Both the position numbers and the translations under genes were made by a program. DNA of 64,000 nt from Trichopria drosophilae. Taxonomy: Eukaryota; Arthropoda; Insecta; Hymenoptera; Diapriidae. Location of the stretch: positions 102,853,001 through 102,917,000 of the forward strand of contig CM059587.1 of NCBI GenBank assembly GCA_030407085.1. The letters run 5' to 3'. Shown here one piece after another: positions 39,284 through 51,985 of this stretch; within the stretch, counting starts at the first letter, position 1; every line of letters starts with the position of its first letter. A model generated the notes under the pieces. The model ran no database searches, had not been told where the DNA came from, and was given only the letters and a program-made list of their open reading frames with translations.

Positions 39284-40385
39284 CCCTTTGAGACCCACAT
39301 TTAAAAGAATATACTAATTATTTCAAAGCGTACGGTACACATAGTTTTCGGGGTCACTGATTCCGAATCCGATGTCAGTTTATGGAAATTCAAAATGGCG
39401 GATCCAATAAGACGGACAAAATTTTAACAATTTGAAACAAATTCGTGAAAATCTATACTGGGGGGTTTTCGGGGTCGCTGATTACGTATCCGATGTCAGT
39501 TTTTCGAAATTGAAAATAGCGGATCCGGTATGGCGGTCAGTGTATTGAAAAACAGAAAAATTGGTAAAAATTGTTATTCGAGGATTTAGGGATCGCTGGT
39601 TACGAATCTTTTTACAGTTTTACGGAACTCAAAATGGGGGATCTAATATGGTGAAGAATATTTGGAGAAATCCAGAGAAATTGTTATTCAAACTGCCAAG
39701 ATGAAGATGTCGGACAATATTTGGAAACATCGAATGAAACTTGTGAATATCATTATTCGTAGATTTTCCGGGTTTTCCGCTTACATACTATAGGAAACCC
39801 CATTTCTATAACGAGAGCAAACATTGTCTCGAAATTTGAAAACGTACTCATTGACAAGAAAGCGAGCTTTGTAGATATTTGTCATTAAGGTTTATGTGTG
39901 ATTTTTCTACAGATGTTCATAACATGTTATATATACTTATATAGTTACACATAAGTATAAATAGTCATATATAATTCAATAAATAATAATAAATCATACA
40001 TCTAGCTTCCCTCAATTTATTTTATCAACATATGTGTATAGAGTAACCATTTTTAGTTTACTATACAATAATTCTGGAAATAATTGAATTTCGAATTTCG
40101 GGAAACTGACATCGGATTCGTAATCAGCGACCCCGAAACCCCCCAGTATGGATTTTCACGAAATTGCCTCAAATTGTTAAAATTTTGTCCGCCATATTCG
40201 ATCTGCCATTTTGAATTTTGGGAAACCAATTTCGGGTTCGTAATCAGCGACCCCAAAAACCCCCCAGTATAGATTTTCACGAATTTGTTTCAAATTGTCA
40301 AAATTTTGTCCGCCATATTGGATCTGCCATTTTGAATTTCGAAAAACTGACATCGGATTCGAAATCAGTGACCCCGAAAACATAA
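39284..40385. mobile_element. piggyBac-type repeat with three plus three inverted motif copies
   Basis: The left end is TTAA-CCCTTTGAGACCC at 39280. Inside, the unit GGGGTCGCTGATTACG(A/T)ATCCGATGTCAG followed by AAATGGCGGATCCAATA occurs about three times on the plus strand (39349, 39470 and 39588) and three times inverted (about 40107-40200, 40236-40330 and 40320-40378). The units are about 120 bp apart. The right terminus is not recognisable after about 40385. The unit is the subterminal repeat of the clean MITE at 63176-63759. The frames of 60-75 codons here are by-products. Confidence 0.7.
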
Positions 40386-40467
40386 GCAACGATAATTAAT
40401 ACTACTTGTTTACTGCCGAATTTCTTCGGAATTGAATTAACCATACAAAAAGTGACATTTTTGTTCG

Positions 40468-40862
40468 ACACGAAGGGGGGCATCCAGTGATAATTAAATT
40501 TACCCCCTCCCCCATCCCCTGGAGGTGGAGTGGGGGCAAAAACAATAAAACTTAAATAGGAACCCCCATTTTTTATTGCAGATTTGGATTCTCCGGAAAA
40601 AAGTACACGAATTTGACCTAGGAGCTATTGCATTTTGGTTCACAGGTGGCGCTGTAATCGATAAAAATCCAAATTTATCCGAAGACATTGAAATACCTCG
40701 AGAACTATGCACAGAATCAAAAAAGTTGTCGGATGAAAGTTGATCAACACGAAGGGGGGCATCCAGTAATAATGAAATTTACCCCCTCCCCCATCCCCTG
40801 GGGGTGGAAACAATAAAACTTAAATAGGAACCCCCAGTTTTTATTGCAGATTTGGATTCTCC
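40468..40862 (+). repeat. Direct repeat of about 120 bp, 275 bp apart
   Basis: 40468-40594 and 40746-40862 are nearly identical (CACGAAGGGGGGCATCCAGT, ACCCCCTCCCCCATCCCCTG, TTTATTGCAGATTTGGATTC). Between them lies a segment with GGAGCTATTGCATTTTGGTT and GAGAACTATGCACAGAATC. Both the repeat and the spacer segment are inverted at 42945-43062. Confidence 0.85.
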
Positions 40863-41038
40863 AATATTGACAATTTTCGCCCGCGTAGCGGATATGGAAT
40901 ACGGTCATTCTAACAAAGCCGGGAAAAAATACATTTAGCGTTACCCAGGAACAACGACGTGGACGTAGTATTTTTCTGTTCCCTTTGGGGTGCTTGTTTT
41001 ACGTGAGTCCCCTTGCCTCTCACTGTCTCACTGTTCAC

Positions 41039-42116
41039 TTACTTGAGTAAGTGTTTGAAATGTTGACCTTCCACTTCAATGCATTTATTTATTCTTTCTT
41101 CAAATGACTTTATACATGATAGAATCATATCTGCAGAAATTTCTGCGCAAGCAGTTCTTATGCGTTCCACCATGTTTTCACGAGTCGTTGGTACTTGTTC
41201 ATAAACCTTACCTTTTAGGTAACCCCATAGGAAGAAATCCAGAGATGTTAGATCAGGTGACCTCGCAGGCCAATTAATGGGGCCACCTACCATTGTAATC
41301 ACGGTCTAGTATTTCCCTTGCTACTCTTGAAAAATGTGCTGGGCAACCATCATGCTGAAACCACATTGTCCGTCGGACGTCCATAGCAACATCCTCAAGT
41401 AGTAATGGTACTTCTTGTTCTAGGAAATCTCGATATTTTGTTCCATTCAAATTACCTTCAATGAAATAAGGACCAATGAGTTTATTTCCTATGATTCCAC
41501 ACCAAACGTTCACCGACCAAGGACGTTGATGATTAACTTGTCGTAACCAATGGGGATTTTCTACGCTCCAATAATGCATATTATGCCTATTGACGCCACC
41601 ATGGTTCGTGAATGTAGATTCATCTGAAAATAATACATTAGCAAAGAAATTGTGGTTCGTTTGCATTTTTTGAAATGCCCATTCACAAAACACCACGCGG
41701 TTATGAAAATCATCGCCATCTAGTTCCTGGTGCAGTGAAATGTGATATGGGTGAAACTTATGACGATGCAATATTCTTTGAATACTGTCTCTGGAAATGC
41801 CGGAATCGCGATGTAATTGTCGTGTGCTTACATGTGGATTTTGGTGAATAGCTGCTAGTACAGCTACTTCGTTAGCTTCTCCTGTAACTGTTAATCTTCG
41901 CTTCTTTTTTTTCATTTGTACGCTGCCATCAGAGTGAAAGGCATTCACAACTTTGTAAAAAAAAGAACGCGAGCGAGCATTATCTGGAAAACGCTCAGCA
42001 TACAACGCAACAGCATCGTCAATATTCCTCTTACATTCACCATAAATAAGAATCATTTCGATTTTTTCGGGAACTGTAGCAGGATTCATTTTTAACTTGC
42101 AATTCGATTTAAGCAA
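41039..42116 (-). pseudogene. Tc1/mariner superfamily transposase, frameshifted before the third acidic residue
   Basis: From ATG 42116 (or the in-frame ATG ten codons on) 280 codons are open. There is a helix-turn-helix N-terminus (residues 15-120, with HVSTRQLHRDSGISRDSIQRI), VLFSDESTFT with catalytic Asp165, and MWFQHDGCPAHF with Asp256. Near 41280-41290 the frame shifts. The rest, in another frame down to 41039, has INWPARSPDLTSLDFFLWGY with the third acidic position, then a C-terminal tail ending HFKHLLK. The two parts abut without a gap, so a short deletion or insertion is enough to explain the break. The protein would normally bind the inverted repeats and cut and paste DNA at TA; this copy should be inactive. 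Length and motifs fit the DDE/DDD family well; the sub-family is unresolved. Confidence 0.85.
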
Positions 42117-42947
42117 TGAAGGGTAGACAAAAAATAGTCACGTAAACGGAAAGTTGTTATTCTAAAAGCAAAGTGACCTCCGACCGAATTACTACCAATA
42201 CAATGGACTTCAAAAACAGTCTTACATTGAGAGACCGTGAATATTAAATTTTAATATGGGGATTAGAAAGTCGCGATATCCATTTACTTCCCTTCAGGAA
42301 AGTAGAGAAAAATGTAGGTGAACTGGTTACGTGCGACTCAACTTATGTATAAAATGATATGCTACTTTATTTTCGAGTTATGTCGCCCTCTAGCGTTATG
42401 TAACAGAACCGGCGCCGGTGATGGCCGAAATGCAAGCGATGTACATGTATGAAACCACGTGAGTTCTCTCGGGGTCCGGTAGATGGCGACGAAATCCCCA
42501 AATGAAGTAAGAGTTTCGTTTTGTTTAATAGAAGCTGGTTTGACCGTCAATGCTCAGCTTATTTATTCTCATTTCGGAAAACGCATACAGAGAGAGAATG
42601 AATGAGCTGAGTAAAGGGACATGACGCGTTTTTTAATGGATTGCGTGATGTCCTCTTTTTGTTTATTAAATTATAAATTTAAAACCTAAAATGTAATTTT
42701 ATTGAAGGTAGAAAACTTATTTATAAAATTGCTTCCATATTGTATGCACAATTTTTATGTAATCAGTTTTGATTTTTAATATGAAGAATATCAATTATTC
42801 ATAATCTTAATTTTTCGAATGGACATTATTAAAATTTCATATTCAGAATAACAATTTTCGCAATTGATATTACTAAATTCTAATATTAAAAATTCTAATA
42901 TTAGAATTTTTAATATTAAATTTTCATAAAGGGATCAAATTGTCCCT
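42117..42947. other. Spacer between transposase and right inverted repeat
   Basis: 42360-42520 is GC-richer (GTCGCCCTCTAGCG, CCGGCGCCGGTGATGG, GGTAGATGGCGACG), while 42650-42930 is AT-rich with repeated TTAATATTAAAATTCTAATATT words. The 62-residue minus-strand frame at 42362-42550 is unrecognised. Confidence 0.35.
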
Positions 42948-43062
42948 ATTTGCCCCCTGGATGCCCCCCTTCGTGTCGAACAACTTTCATCCGACAACTT
43001 TTTTGATTCTGTGCATAGTTCTCGAGATATTTCGATGTCTTCAGATAAATCGGCCACCCTGT

Positions 43063-43833
43063 ATATATATATATATATATAATATATATATGTATATAAA
43101 TATATGGTTGGACGTTTACATTGTGGTTGCAGCAAATAAAACCACTGGTTATGGATAGGCGGAGGTCTCATTTTTATCGGCACTTGATTTTATTTATATC
43201 GAATCTAACATCAAAGTTAAAAAAAACATCTAATATCGCGGTAGGTATAGGAAATTTCTTAAAGCGGCGCCTATACCGCCCGATGTAAACAAACGAATAC
43301 CGCGACTCGAGGATCGAGAGAAATTAAAGGCAAAGAAAGTTAACAAACAAAAAAACGATGAAATGATAAAATTTCAAATAATTAAAATAAAAAGAATTAT
43401 TATTAGGAATAAGAATATACGCGATAGGAATTACCGTAATGTATAGAATATTATTATAAAAATATTTGTATATAATTTTTAGACGACTTATTTATTTACA
43501 TAAGTACGATACATTCAATACTTTTTTAGTTGCGAACTTCCGCATTGAAAACAGTGCATGTTAAACTAAAAATAGACTCAACCAAGAGTAATACTATAAT
43601 GTCAGAAATTTCTAGAAACAAAATTTGATAATTTATTTTATTTTTATTAATTATTTAACTGGCGGAATAGACCTTTTACACACATTTTTTGGACTTATAA
43701 TGAATCGTAAGATTTGCGAGAGCTGGAATGTCATTGTGGTACCATCGGTTTATAGATAATTTTTTAGGCCGTTGTTACCGCCCCGCTTACACAATTATAA
43801 ATAAGAAATGGCATTGGGGTCCCGAACATTAAG
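43063..43833. other. TA-repeat then AT-rich stretch
   Basis: 43062-43105 is a (TA)n tract. Near 43236-43282 GCGGTAGGTATAGG faces CCTATACCGC, a small imperfect hairpin. No gene seen. Confidence 0.4.
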
Positions 43834-44100
43834 GCGCGTTAAACACTATCAAATCTGTCTTATCATTTACTCTACAAACGGATGCGAGTGGTTTTGGGTT
43901 AGGAGTGGTGCTCACCCAACAACAACAGGGAAAAGAGCATATCATTGCTTATGCAAGTCGTACCTTGCCGGTAGTTGAAAGTAAATATAAGACTACCGAA
44001 AAGGAACGCTTAGCTGTAATATGGGTATCAATAACTTCCGCTGTTATCAAGAAGGATCTCAATTCACTTTATTTATGCGGATTCTAATCCATTGCTTTAA
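43834..44100 (+). pseudogene. Ty3/Gypsy RNase H fragment
   Basis: The plus-strand frame starts before the ATG at 43905 with FTLQTDASGFGLGVVLTQ (catalytic Asp of the RNase H fold in TDAS). It continues GKEHIIAYASRTLPVVESKY and KTTEKERLAVIWV. This is the standard order of the RNase H domain that follows reverse transcriptase in Gypsy pol. After about 44030 the frame is disrupted. In a shifted frame FIYADSNPLL probably corresponds to the TDHNPL motif. No RT, integrase or LTR is seen next to it, so this is an isolated relic. Confidence 0.8.
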
Positions 44101-47100
44101 GGTGCGAAGCTTTACTAGGTCATTTTATTGGATAGATTTCATATGCAATATATAATTATAACAGAGTACTTTATACACTAAATAATACACTGGAATACAC
44201 TTTAATGTAAAAAGCAATTTTAAAAATAATACTTGAAACAGTCTGAATGCGGACTGTCTTAAAATAATATTATACAACTTTAAAATACCATGATGTTTTA
44301 CGTTATTACGAAACCTATTCTATATATAATTTTAAGAAGTACCCCAGTTTTGCGTTTATTAATTAGTTTTACAGACGGTCTTATTCTATATTTTGCAGCT
44401 TAAAACTAGACGAGGGATTACAGCAGCTGCATCATATTTCGCAGTAACAAAACGAGAATGCTGAAGAATAGATGGTATTTTGAATAGACTTGGGTAAAAA
44501 ACTAGACCGCACTGTTCGGCAGAAAATCCGATATTAACTACGCCGCACTTTTTAGCAAAAGCATGATTCTACGAAGCAATTAAAATTCCCGGGATTCTTA
44601 AAAAAAAAAGACTTTATTTTTCAAGTCGATCAAAAGCTCGAAAACCCTCACTAGTGCAACGAGTACTACGAAAATCGAGCAAATATGATTCTAGTGTGAA
44701 AGGCATATTCAGAATAGTTATAATTATAAGCGCTAGAGGGATGTTTTCTTTCAAACATTAAACCCACTAGTTGGCCTCTGCCATCTGTCATCGGAACACC
44801 TCTGTATTTGTTTATAATGTCTAATAACGCCAAAGCCCAGGTGGTTCGGATTCCACCGTCTTAAACTGTAGGTCCCATCGCGATTTAGTCCCATACGGGT
44901 TCAGAAAAGTCGACTGAAAATAATATTAAAAAAAACCACAGTTAGTCAATCGAAAATTTTTCACATATCAGAAAATGTTTACTTATTTATTTGTTTATTT
45001 ACACATTGTATCATACAGACTGAGAAATATCAGTACTAATTTATTGAAAACGGTCGAGAATTTAAGAAATATTTTAATATTCTACTATTTGTACTTTTGA
45101 AATGTTGTTATCCGACATAAATAAAGCAAAAACTAATAAAGCACAATTTTAATTTCAACCTTTTATCAATGTTGCTTTTAAATGAATTTTGTAGCATAAC
45201 ACTCTGATATGCAGTTGAAACCAAAGATACTCAAATACTCTTGACCCGATTATTCGCGTAACAATTTGGTGTAGAAGGTGAGCGATTTGTATCGTGCTAT
45301 AGCAAAGTCGAAATGGCACATTGTTGGTTTACAGCATCCAGAGGTATACACTGTGCTTCAATTCTATTCGACATAAAATGCACAGTCGGAAGCTGCTGTA
45401 TTTCAAGTAGTAATCAATGATATAAAATAAGATCAAAAGCTGATTCGAGGGAACAGAAAAGGCACTTCACGTAAATTATAAAAATACTTCAATTACAATG
45501 TAAAATAAGTTTCTTGAAATGACATAAAATTTCTAATAGTACAACCACTTGATGACCGTTTTTGTTTCGTACATTTTTCATGCTGTAGTAAAGCTATACC
45601 CGCAATCAATTATTTATTTTTCTGTTCGTATTTATAAATCTTTAAATATTGCAATTCTCTTATTTTTTCGTAAGCGAACTATTTTAAGTTATTACTTTCA
45701 GGTCAAATTTCCTAGGTTTTAAATAATACGATTCAACTAATTAAAATTTAAATATAATTCATATATTATATAACAAGAATAAAATAAATACCAGATTCTA
45801 TTGAAGTTTAGAGTTTCAAGATTGTTGTTTTGTCCCGAGATTATTCAAAATTTTATAAATAAAATTGTACTGCAATCCTTCGAGTTTGTCCTTCTCTGAA
45901 TGAGCGTTTTCGCCATGCTGTCTCCCCTCCATCAGTTATTTTCATAGCTGGTACTACCGTGCACTAACAAAATGCCTGATGTAGATCATGTGACCGTAAA
46001 ATGGGCGGAGCGTGCCACTGATCAATTTGAGAGGGAGCAAGTCTCCAGAATAGAAGACATATAAATTGCTTATGTTTCGTAGTAGTAAATAAATATCCGA
46101 TAAATTTGACTTTTCTTTTCGAATATTAACTGAATGTTCATAATAAAAACGAAGTTGACCTAAAATTAATCCATTAAACCAGATTCATTGAAAACATTTG
46201 GCATTTTGAAAATCTAAATATTAGATTCATATTTATCGACATGCGAATACCCTTAAGTAAATATATTTATGAGGATTTTCATCCATTTTTAAATTTTATC
46301 TGCTATATTAGATTAGCTTTTTAAATTTTAAAAATCTAATGCTAGCTTCATATTCGGGGACATCAAGAACTACCCGAGTAGTTATTTTGTCAAGGATTTG
46401 CTAACATTGCTAACTTTCGATTAGACATTTTGATTGTTAAATTTAACGTTAAAACTGAAAATACTAAATCTTGAATTAGGACCAATAGCTAATTTTACGA
46501 TGTAGCATAAAGAAGCCTTGTTCGACTGCAGAGAAGAATTCTTCAAACGCCTTAAAACTAGTTTACTATACGACTAAACTGTATTATATAAAAATTAGAT
46601 ATTCAGAATTTGGGCCCAAATTACGCCGGTTGAGAATTTTCGATTTAGATGATTTAGACTAAAATCGTACCGCCATACACTGAAAAAAAATCCATTGCAC
46701 AATAAAACGTACAACCGATACCATAATGAAATGTTTTTTGTTTCAATGGATGAAATATATTATTATTACTATGAAAATTAGTTGTGTTGATAAATTATTA
46801 AATGGAAAGAATCTTTTATCAATGTATAATTAACATAATGAAATTTTCTTAACGTCTTCGATAACGTCTTCTTTTAAGTTTCAAGACTGCAAGAATTTGT
46901 TTTAAGACCATGTTCAAGCTTTATAGCTAAATTTAAGCCCATTTTTTTAAAGAAGTTCACTTGACGCACTCCTTTTATATCTATGTCTCATAAATGATGC
47001 TGATTATCTCAGTCTATATACACGAAGACAGATTGTAATAAACTAGCATAAAAGTGTTTATATTAACAACCCAAATTTACAATAAACGAAAATACTATCA

Positions 47101-47121
47101 CCTTGTACTACTAACCATATA
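44101..47121. other. AT-rich stretch
   Basis: No gene seen. 44825-44920 (CCAGGTGGTTCGGATTCCAC, CTGTAGGTCCCATCGCG) and 45895-46040 (TGAGCGTTTTCGCCATGCTG, GGGCGGAGCGTGCC) are GC-richer islets of unknown nature, possibly transposon or conserved non-coding relics. Confidence 0.35.
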
Positions 47122-47371
47122 TGAGGCCTTGGGTGCAAAACCTGCCAAGTCCGTTTTATGCAGTTTTGAGAAAAACGCGGAAAACTGTTTGCCGCTAACA
47201 TTGGAAAGATAGCAGATTCATAAGTGTACAGCTCAATTTAAAAGAGTAACATTTTTTTTCGCATATACACAATCTCTAAACATTCAAAGAACTATATGTA
47301 AAGTATGCTTATATGATTTTTTCAGTTTTGTATTTTGTTGGACTTGGCAGGTTTTGCACCCCAACGCCTCA
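47122..47371. mobile_element. MITE, 250 bp, about 31-bp terminal inverted repeats
   Basis: The left end 47122-47152 (TGAGGCCTTGGGTGCAAAAC, CTGCCAAGTCC) is inverted at 47340-47371 with one substitution and one extra G. No coding capacity. The flanks (ATA on the left, CATA on the right) give no certain target duplication. Confidence 0.8.
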
Positions 47372-50300
47372 CATAACTTCCATAATCTACTCTAACTTTT
47401 TAAGCACACAAGTAAAATTTTAATTACTCAAATTCTAATTTTCAGAGTGAAACCACTAAAAAGTAAAATTTGTCTATCAGAAAAAAAAACTTAATATTCT
47501 AACGACACATTTTTCAAAATTCTCGATTAGTAGTGTAAAAATGTATGACAATTGCATTTTCTGGGATATTATCTTTGATCAATTAAAAAAAAAACAAATC
47601 AATTACAAATTTAAATCAACCCAACTTTTAATTTTTTTTAGAAACGATTCTAGTTAATTTGATAAGATATCAGAAGTTAACTTAAAAAAATATCCAATCT
47701 AAATTAAAAGGCATATTATAAAATTTAGTTTGAAGTTGTTTTAAATTAAAAAACGAAATAAATAGCTTTACATCTGTAACAAGTAACGAAGCCATATACT
47801 CGAACCCTAGGCAACGTAATTAGTAACAAATTTACAACAAATAATGCACTTCATTTGGTTTTGCTAACTTTGGTCGACCAACTTTTAACACCTGTTAAGT
47901 TAATGGGTGTCTAAACCAGTACGATTATATAATTTGAGAGTAACGAAATAAAACAAATGAACCTTTTTACAAATAGCTATTAATTTTATTTTTTATGAAA
48001 TACATTAAATTCCTTTGCAGTTTAATTACAATTTTTGAATTTCAATTTTTCATATTAAATCAGCCATCTTTAATTTATACAATTTTTAAATTGGTTCATA
48101 ATCTGCGGTAACAACTATAAATAAAGATAAAATTACATATAAAATGACAAAATCGAACATTATTCAATATTTGATCGGCTATATTGTATCCGCGATTTTG
48201 AATTTAGAAAATGTTAAAACTGCTTCGTAATCAGCGACTGCAAGAAACATTATAATACTACATTTCAGGGCAAATAAATATTCAACATTATTCAATATTC
48301 GTATTGCCTCATATCGGTTTTGCCATTTGTAATTTCGATAACAAAACTAATCAATGACTTCAAAAAAGGATGTACATCAAAAGAAATTCATACAAAATCG
48401 ATTATTGAATAAACTTGCGACTAAAAGACTTGCGTGGAGGTAAAAATTTTCTTTCGAATACGAAAAATAACAACAATTAATTGACCGTTACTCGAAGAAG
48501 AAAGTTTTTTCATTTACAAAATTAGTATCAATTAACAGCCGAATAATTGAAAACTCATTTTAACCACTATAAGATTAAAGGAGTACCAGTAGATGAAAGT
48601 TTTTAGGTTTTGATGACAGAAATATGTATTCGTCTTCCTTCCTTGGATTATCTATTTATTATTTTTCAAATATTAAATCAAATTTGTTCATACATCTAGT
48701 TTACTCTCTCTTTCAATTCTGATATTTTATTTCATTTCATTGTGTTTTACCTTTGTTGACTATATGGTTTAAAAAATCTGCTACAATGCACATAGGCGTA
48801 TGAGTTTGGCACCTGTGATATTGCATGTTCCTGATTCTACGTGCAATGCACATATGGCATGTACACGCGAGATTCAATTATAGTCCAAAGATTGGATTTA
48901 TCCTATATAACGTTGAGCTGGAGAATACTTCTACTGCGACAAGCACTAACGTACAAGTAATTGCAGGAAACGGTGACTAATTACCGATTGTCAATTGCAC
49001 GCATTATTGAATTGAATGGAGAGATAATAATTGGTGTCCTGCGGTTTATTTATTGACACAGTCCACCAATTTGAAATTACTCCGCCGAATCCTTCGATCG
49101 TAATTAATTACACATTTGCTGTTGTCAGACACACATCCGTACTGACTTTAGTCACCCCGAATTTAATCAAATATTTCTAATCATGCCGTTCCTGTTTTAA
49201 TGCTAATCATCTTGCACATGAAAGAGCAAAAATAAATAGTTTAAATATTTTATGAATTATCTAAATTTTTCCTGCACAGAAAATTAATTTATCAACAAAA
49301 ATCGCACTTATGTCATAGCCATTGAAAAAAAGCTGACGAATAAACAAATGGTTTAGAGATCATCATGGAGTAATTTTCTTCACTGTTTGTTAGACAATAT
49401 CTTTTTCGGGTTAATCTGCCTATAAGTGTTAAAATACCATTTTCTTAAATATTTTAAAAAAAAAGTTTATATATAATTAATATTGTAAATTCACAATTAT
49501 TTACAAAATTACACAACGTTGATGATATTGGTTTGCAGTTCGCATAGAAGTTTCGAAGAAATGGTAAAAAATACGGATATTTAATGAATATTCGTAAGTG
49601 GTGTGAGTATGTGGAATGTCTATACAAATGTAATTTTGATTACCTTAACTATTTAAGGACGGGCCAGACACTTTTTAAACGTAAACTTCAGCGCTTTTTT
49701 GATGTCCAACAAAAAATGTGCACGCAATATTTCATGCGTGTAAAAGTTTGCTCTTTCAGATTCTGCTAATTGGTCCAAAACTGGTGAAAAAACAAGATGC
49801 AACTGCTGTTTTACAAAAAAAGACGCGAATTTTTAAAATCGTTTCTTCTTAAGTAATTACATAAATTCAAAATTAATATCGGTAAACCGGTCTATTAGAA
49901 GTAAATAAAATAAAATGTAAATATAAACAATGGGTTGTGGATGTACAACCACGTAATATGTGAAAAATAACAATGCATGGAAATAATCAAACATATATGA
50001 GATATTATTGCCACTGAATTATGATTAAACTGTCTGTATATTAAGGATATATAATGCTACTTGATTAATAGATTCAGTTTCCCTCTGGCGATAATATATG
50101 AACAAAATGCCTATCGTAAAAAATACACGTTTCGTCCCAAGTATACCGGGTGGACTCGTCAGTAAGGCGATCCCAGTATACTTTGCCTTAGACGTGTATA
50201 TGGTTTCGTAATAATTCTAATTTTATGTGTTTTAATAGCGGAGGAATATTAAAAACACAAATTAGAGTACAATAGAATTAAATCGGTGACGAGATATCGT

Positions 50301-50463
50301 GCACACATTCTATATGTACTTAAATCTGCAAGTTACACCCGGATTTTAGAACAGCGACTTATAAATAGTGCTAAAAGAACTGATTTTATAAATTTTTACT
50401 TTGTTAGCCAACTGATAGAACTTTCTAAAACGACCATTGCTCTATAACTTCAAATTTATGTTT
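47372..50463. other. AT-rich stretch with degenerate dispersed-motif copies
   Basis: No gene seen. 48165-48340 contains decayed versions of the piggyBac-type unit (GGCTATATTGTATCCGCGAT, CGTAATCAGCGACTGCAAG). The 61-residue frame at 49584-49769 is not recognised. ATACCGGGTGGACTCG at 50143-50158 recalls a CAGGGTGG terminus but has no partner. Confidence 0.35.
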
Positions 50464-51985
50464 TTGGGGTCGCTGATTACAAATATGCGGTTAGATTTTC
50501 GAAAATCAAAATAACGGATCCAATATGGCGGCCAACAAAAAAAAATTATTACTAAAAAATGAGTTTAAATGTACAAAATAACAATTTTTTTTTAATTGGA
50601 TTTTGTATCAACTGTCTATTATGGAATCATCTGGAAACCAATTTATATTGGGGAGGTAATGTCTGAACTTCAGAAAACTTTATTTGGAAAGTTAATTTTG
50701 TCACCTGAATGATCCAAATGGTGTCCGAAATTTTCGGTAGAATTCATAGATTTGATAGAAATAATCTAGAATTTTCGCTTATTATGTTAAGACGTTTTAA
50801 CTAAAACACTATAAGCATTTCGAAGAAAATTATAATTACAAAAAAGGCTACGAATTCAACAAAGAATGCAATCAAATATTTGCAGAATTTTTAGGGTCAA
50901 TATTGCAAACTTTAATTCTCGAAATTTTTCATAAACTTAAAAAAATTTTAAATAAATCTTATAAAATTCTAATGCATTCTTTGATGAATTCTAATCGCTT
51001 TTTATTCATTGCAATTTTGTCTGAAAGTTGAGAGTTTTGGAGAAATATAATTTTAACCCGTTAAAAAATCTAAAAAAAATTTAATGCATTCCTTCATGAA
51101 TTCTAGACACTTTTTATTAATTGGAATTTTTTCTAAAAATTGATAGATCTTGAGGAAAATAATCTTCAAACACGAAAATTAAATGAAAATTATGTTTTCA
51201 TTTTTACGATTTAAAGTGTAATTTATTTATAATAAGCTCATAAATATTTGAAAATTAGTATTTTATACCTACAATATCTGAAACTCAGCTAACTGCTTTT
51301 GCTTGGGTTTTTTTGAAAACAATTTGAAATTTTTATATTTTAGTTTTTCATACTAAAAAATATTGGCATTTATTATTTATATTAATCTGATTAACCCTAT
51401 GTTTCATAAACATTATAATTTGGTTTCCCAACTTTTGACTAAAAATTTATTGGTCCAAATTTAAAAAAAATGTCCTTTTGGTCCTTATCGGGTTAAGATT
51501 ATATTCCTCAAAAACTGTCAACTTTTAGACAAAATTCCAATCAATAAAAAGTTCCCAGAATTCATGAAAGAATGCATTAGACTTTTTTTAGATTTTTTCG
51601 AATATTTTAAATTTGTGAAAAAATTGGAGAATTAAAATTTTCAAAGTTTCTACCAAAATTCTACGAAAATTCTATTGTACAATTTGAGGAATTCTGAACC
51701 CTTTTTGTAATTATAATCTTTTTGAAAAGCTTGTAGTTTTTTAGTTAAAGCGTCCTAAACATAATGAGCAAAAACTCTCGTTTCGGACGCTATTTTGGAC
51801 CATTCAGGTGTCAAAATTAACTTCTCAAATACAGTTTTCTGAAGTTCAGACATCCCCTCTACCATCTGAATTGGTTTGAATATGATTCCATAACGGCCCG
51901 TTGATACTAAATCCAACTTTTAAAAAATTTTGGTATTTTGCAGACTTAAACTCATTTTTAAGTAATTCTTTTTAGTAAAAGTTTT
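50464..51985. mobile_element. Large foldback element, about 1.5 kb
   Basis: 50545-51190 is inverted at about 51480-51985. Shared landmarks: ATGTCTGAACTTCAGAAAAC against GTTTTCTGAAGTTCAGACAT, TATGGAATCAT against ATGATTCCATA, and GATGAATTCTA against AGAATTCATGAA. The left side starts with one dispersed-motif unit (GGGGTCGCTGATTAC at 50467 and CGGATCCAATATGGCGGCC). Interior sequence is AT-rich without coding. Related sequence recurs at 58.2-60.7 kb. It is a non-autonomous element; the superfamily is unclear. Confidence 0.75.

Larger units (their letters stand above)
40655..43062. mobile_element. Inverted-repeat element around a Tc1/mariner transposase
   Basis: 40655-40775 (GAGAACTATGCACAGAATC, AAAAGTTGTCGGATGAAAGTT, CACGAAGGGGGGCATCC) is inverted at 42948-43062. 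The right end closes with CCACCCTGTATATATA, a CAGGGTGG-type terminus next to TA repeats, like the foldback element at 16.5 kb. The transposase at 41039-42116 lies between the arms. Whether the transposase belongs to these arms or is a nested element with its own short ends was not resolved. Confidence 0.55.

Noticed and set aside
40053..40483. Overlapping 60-75 codon frames containing repeated SKFKMADPIWRTKF-like peptides
   Set aside because: The peptide repetition is only the translation of the repeated piggyBac-type motif units on both strands.
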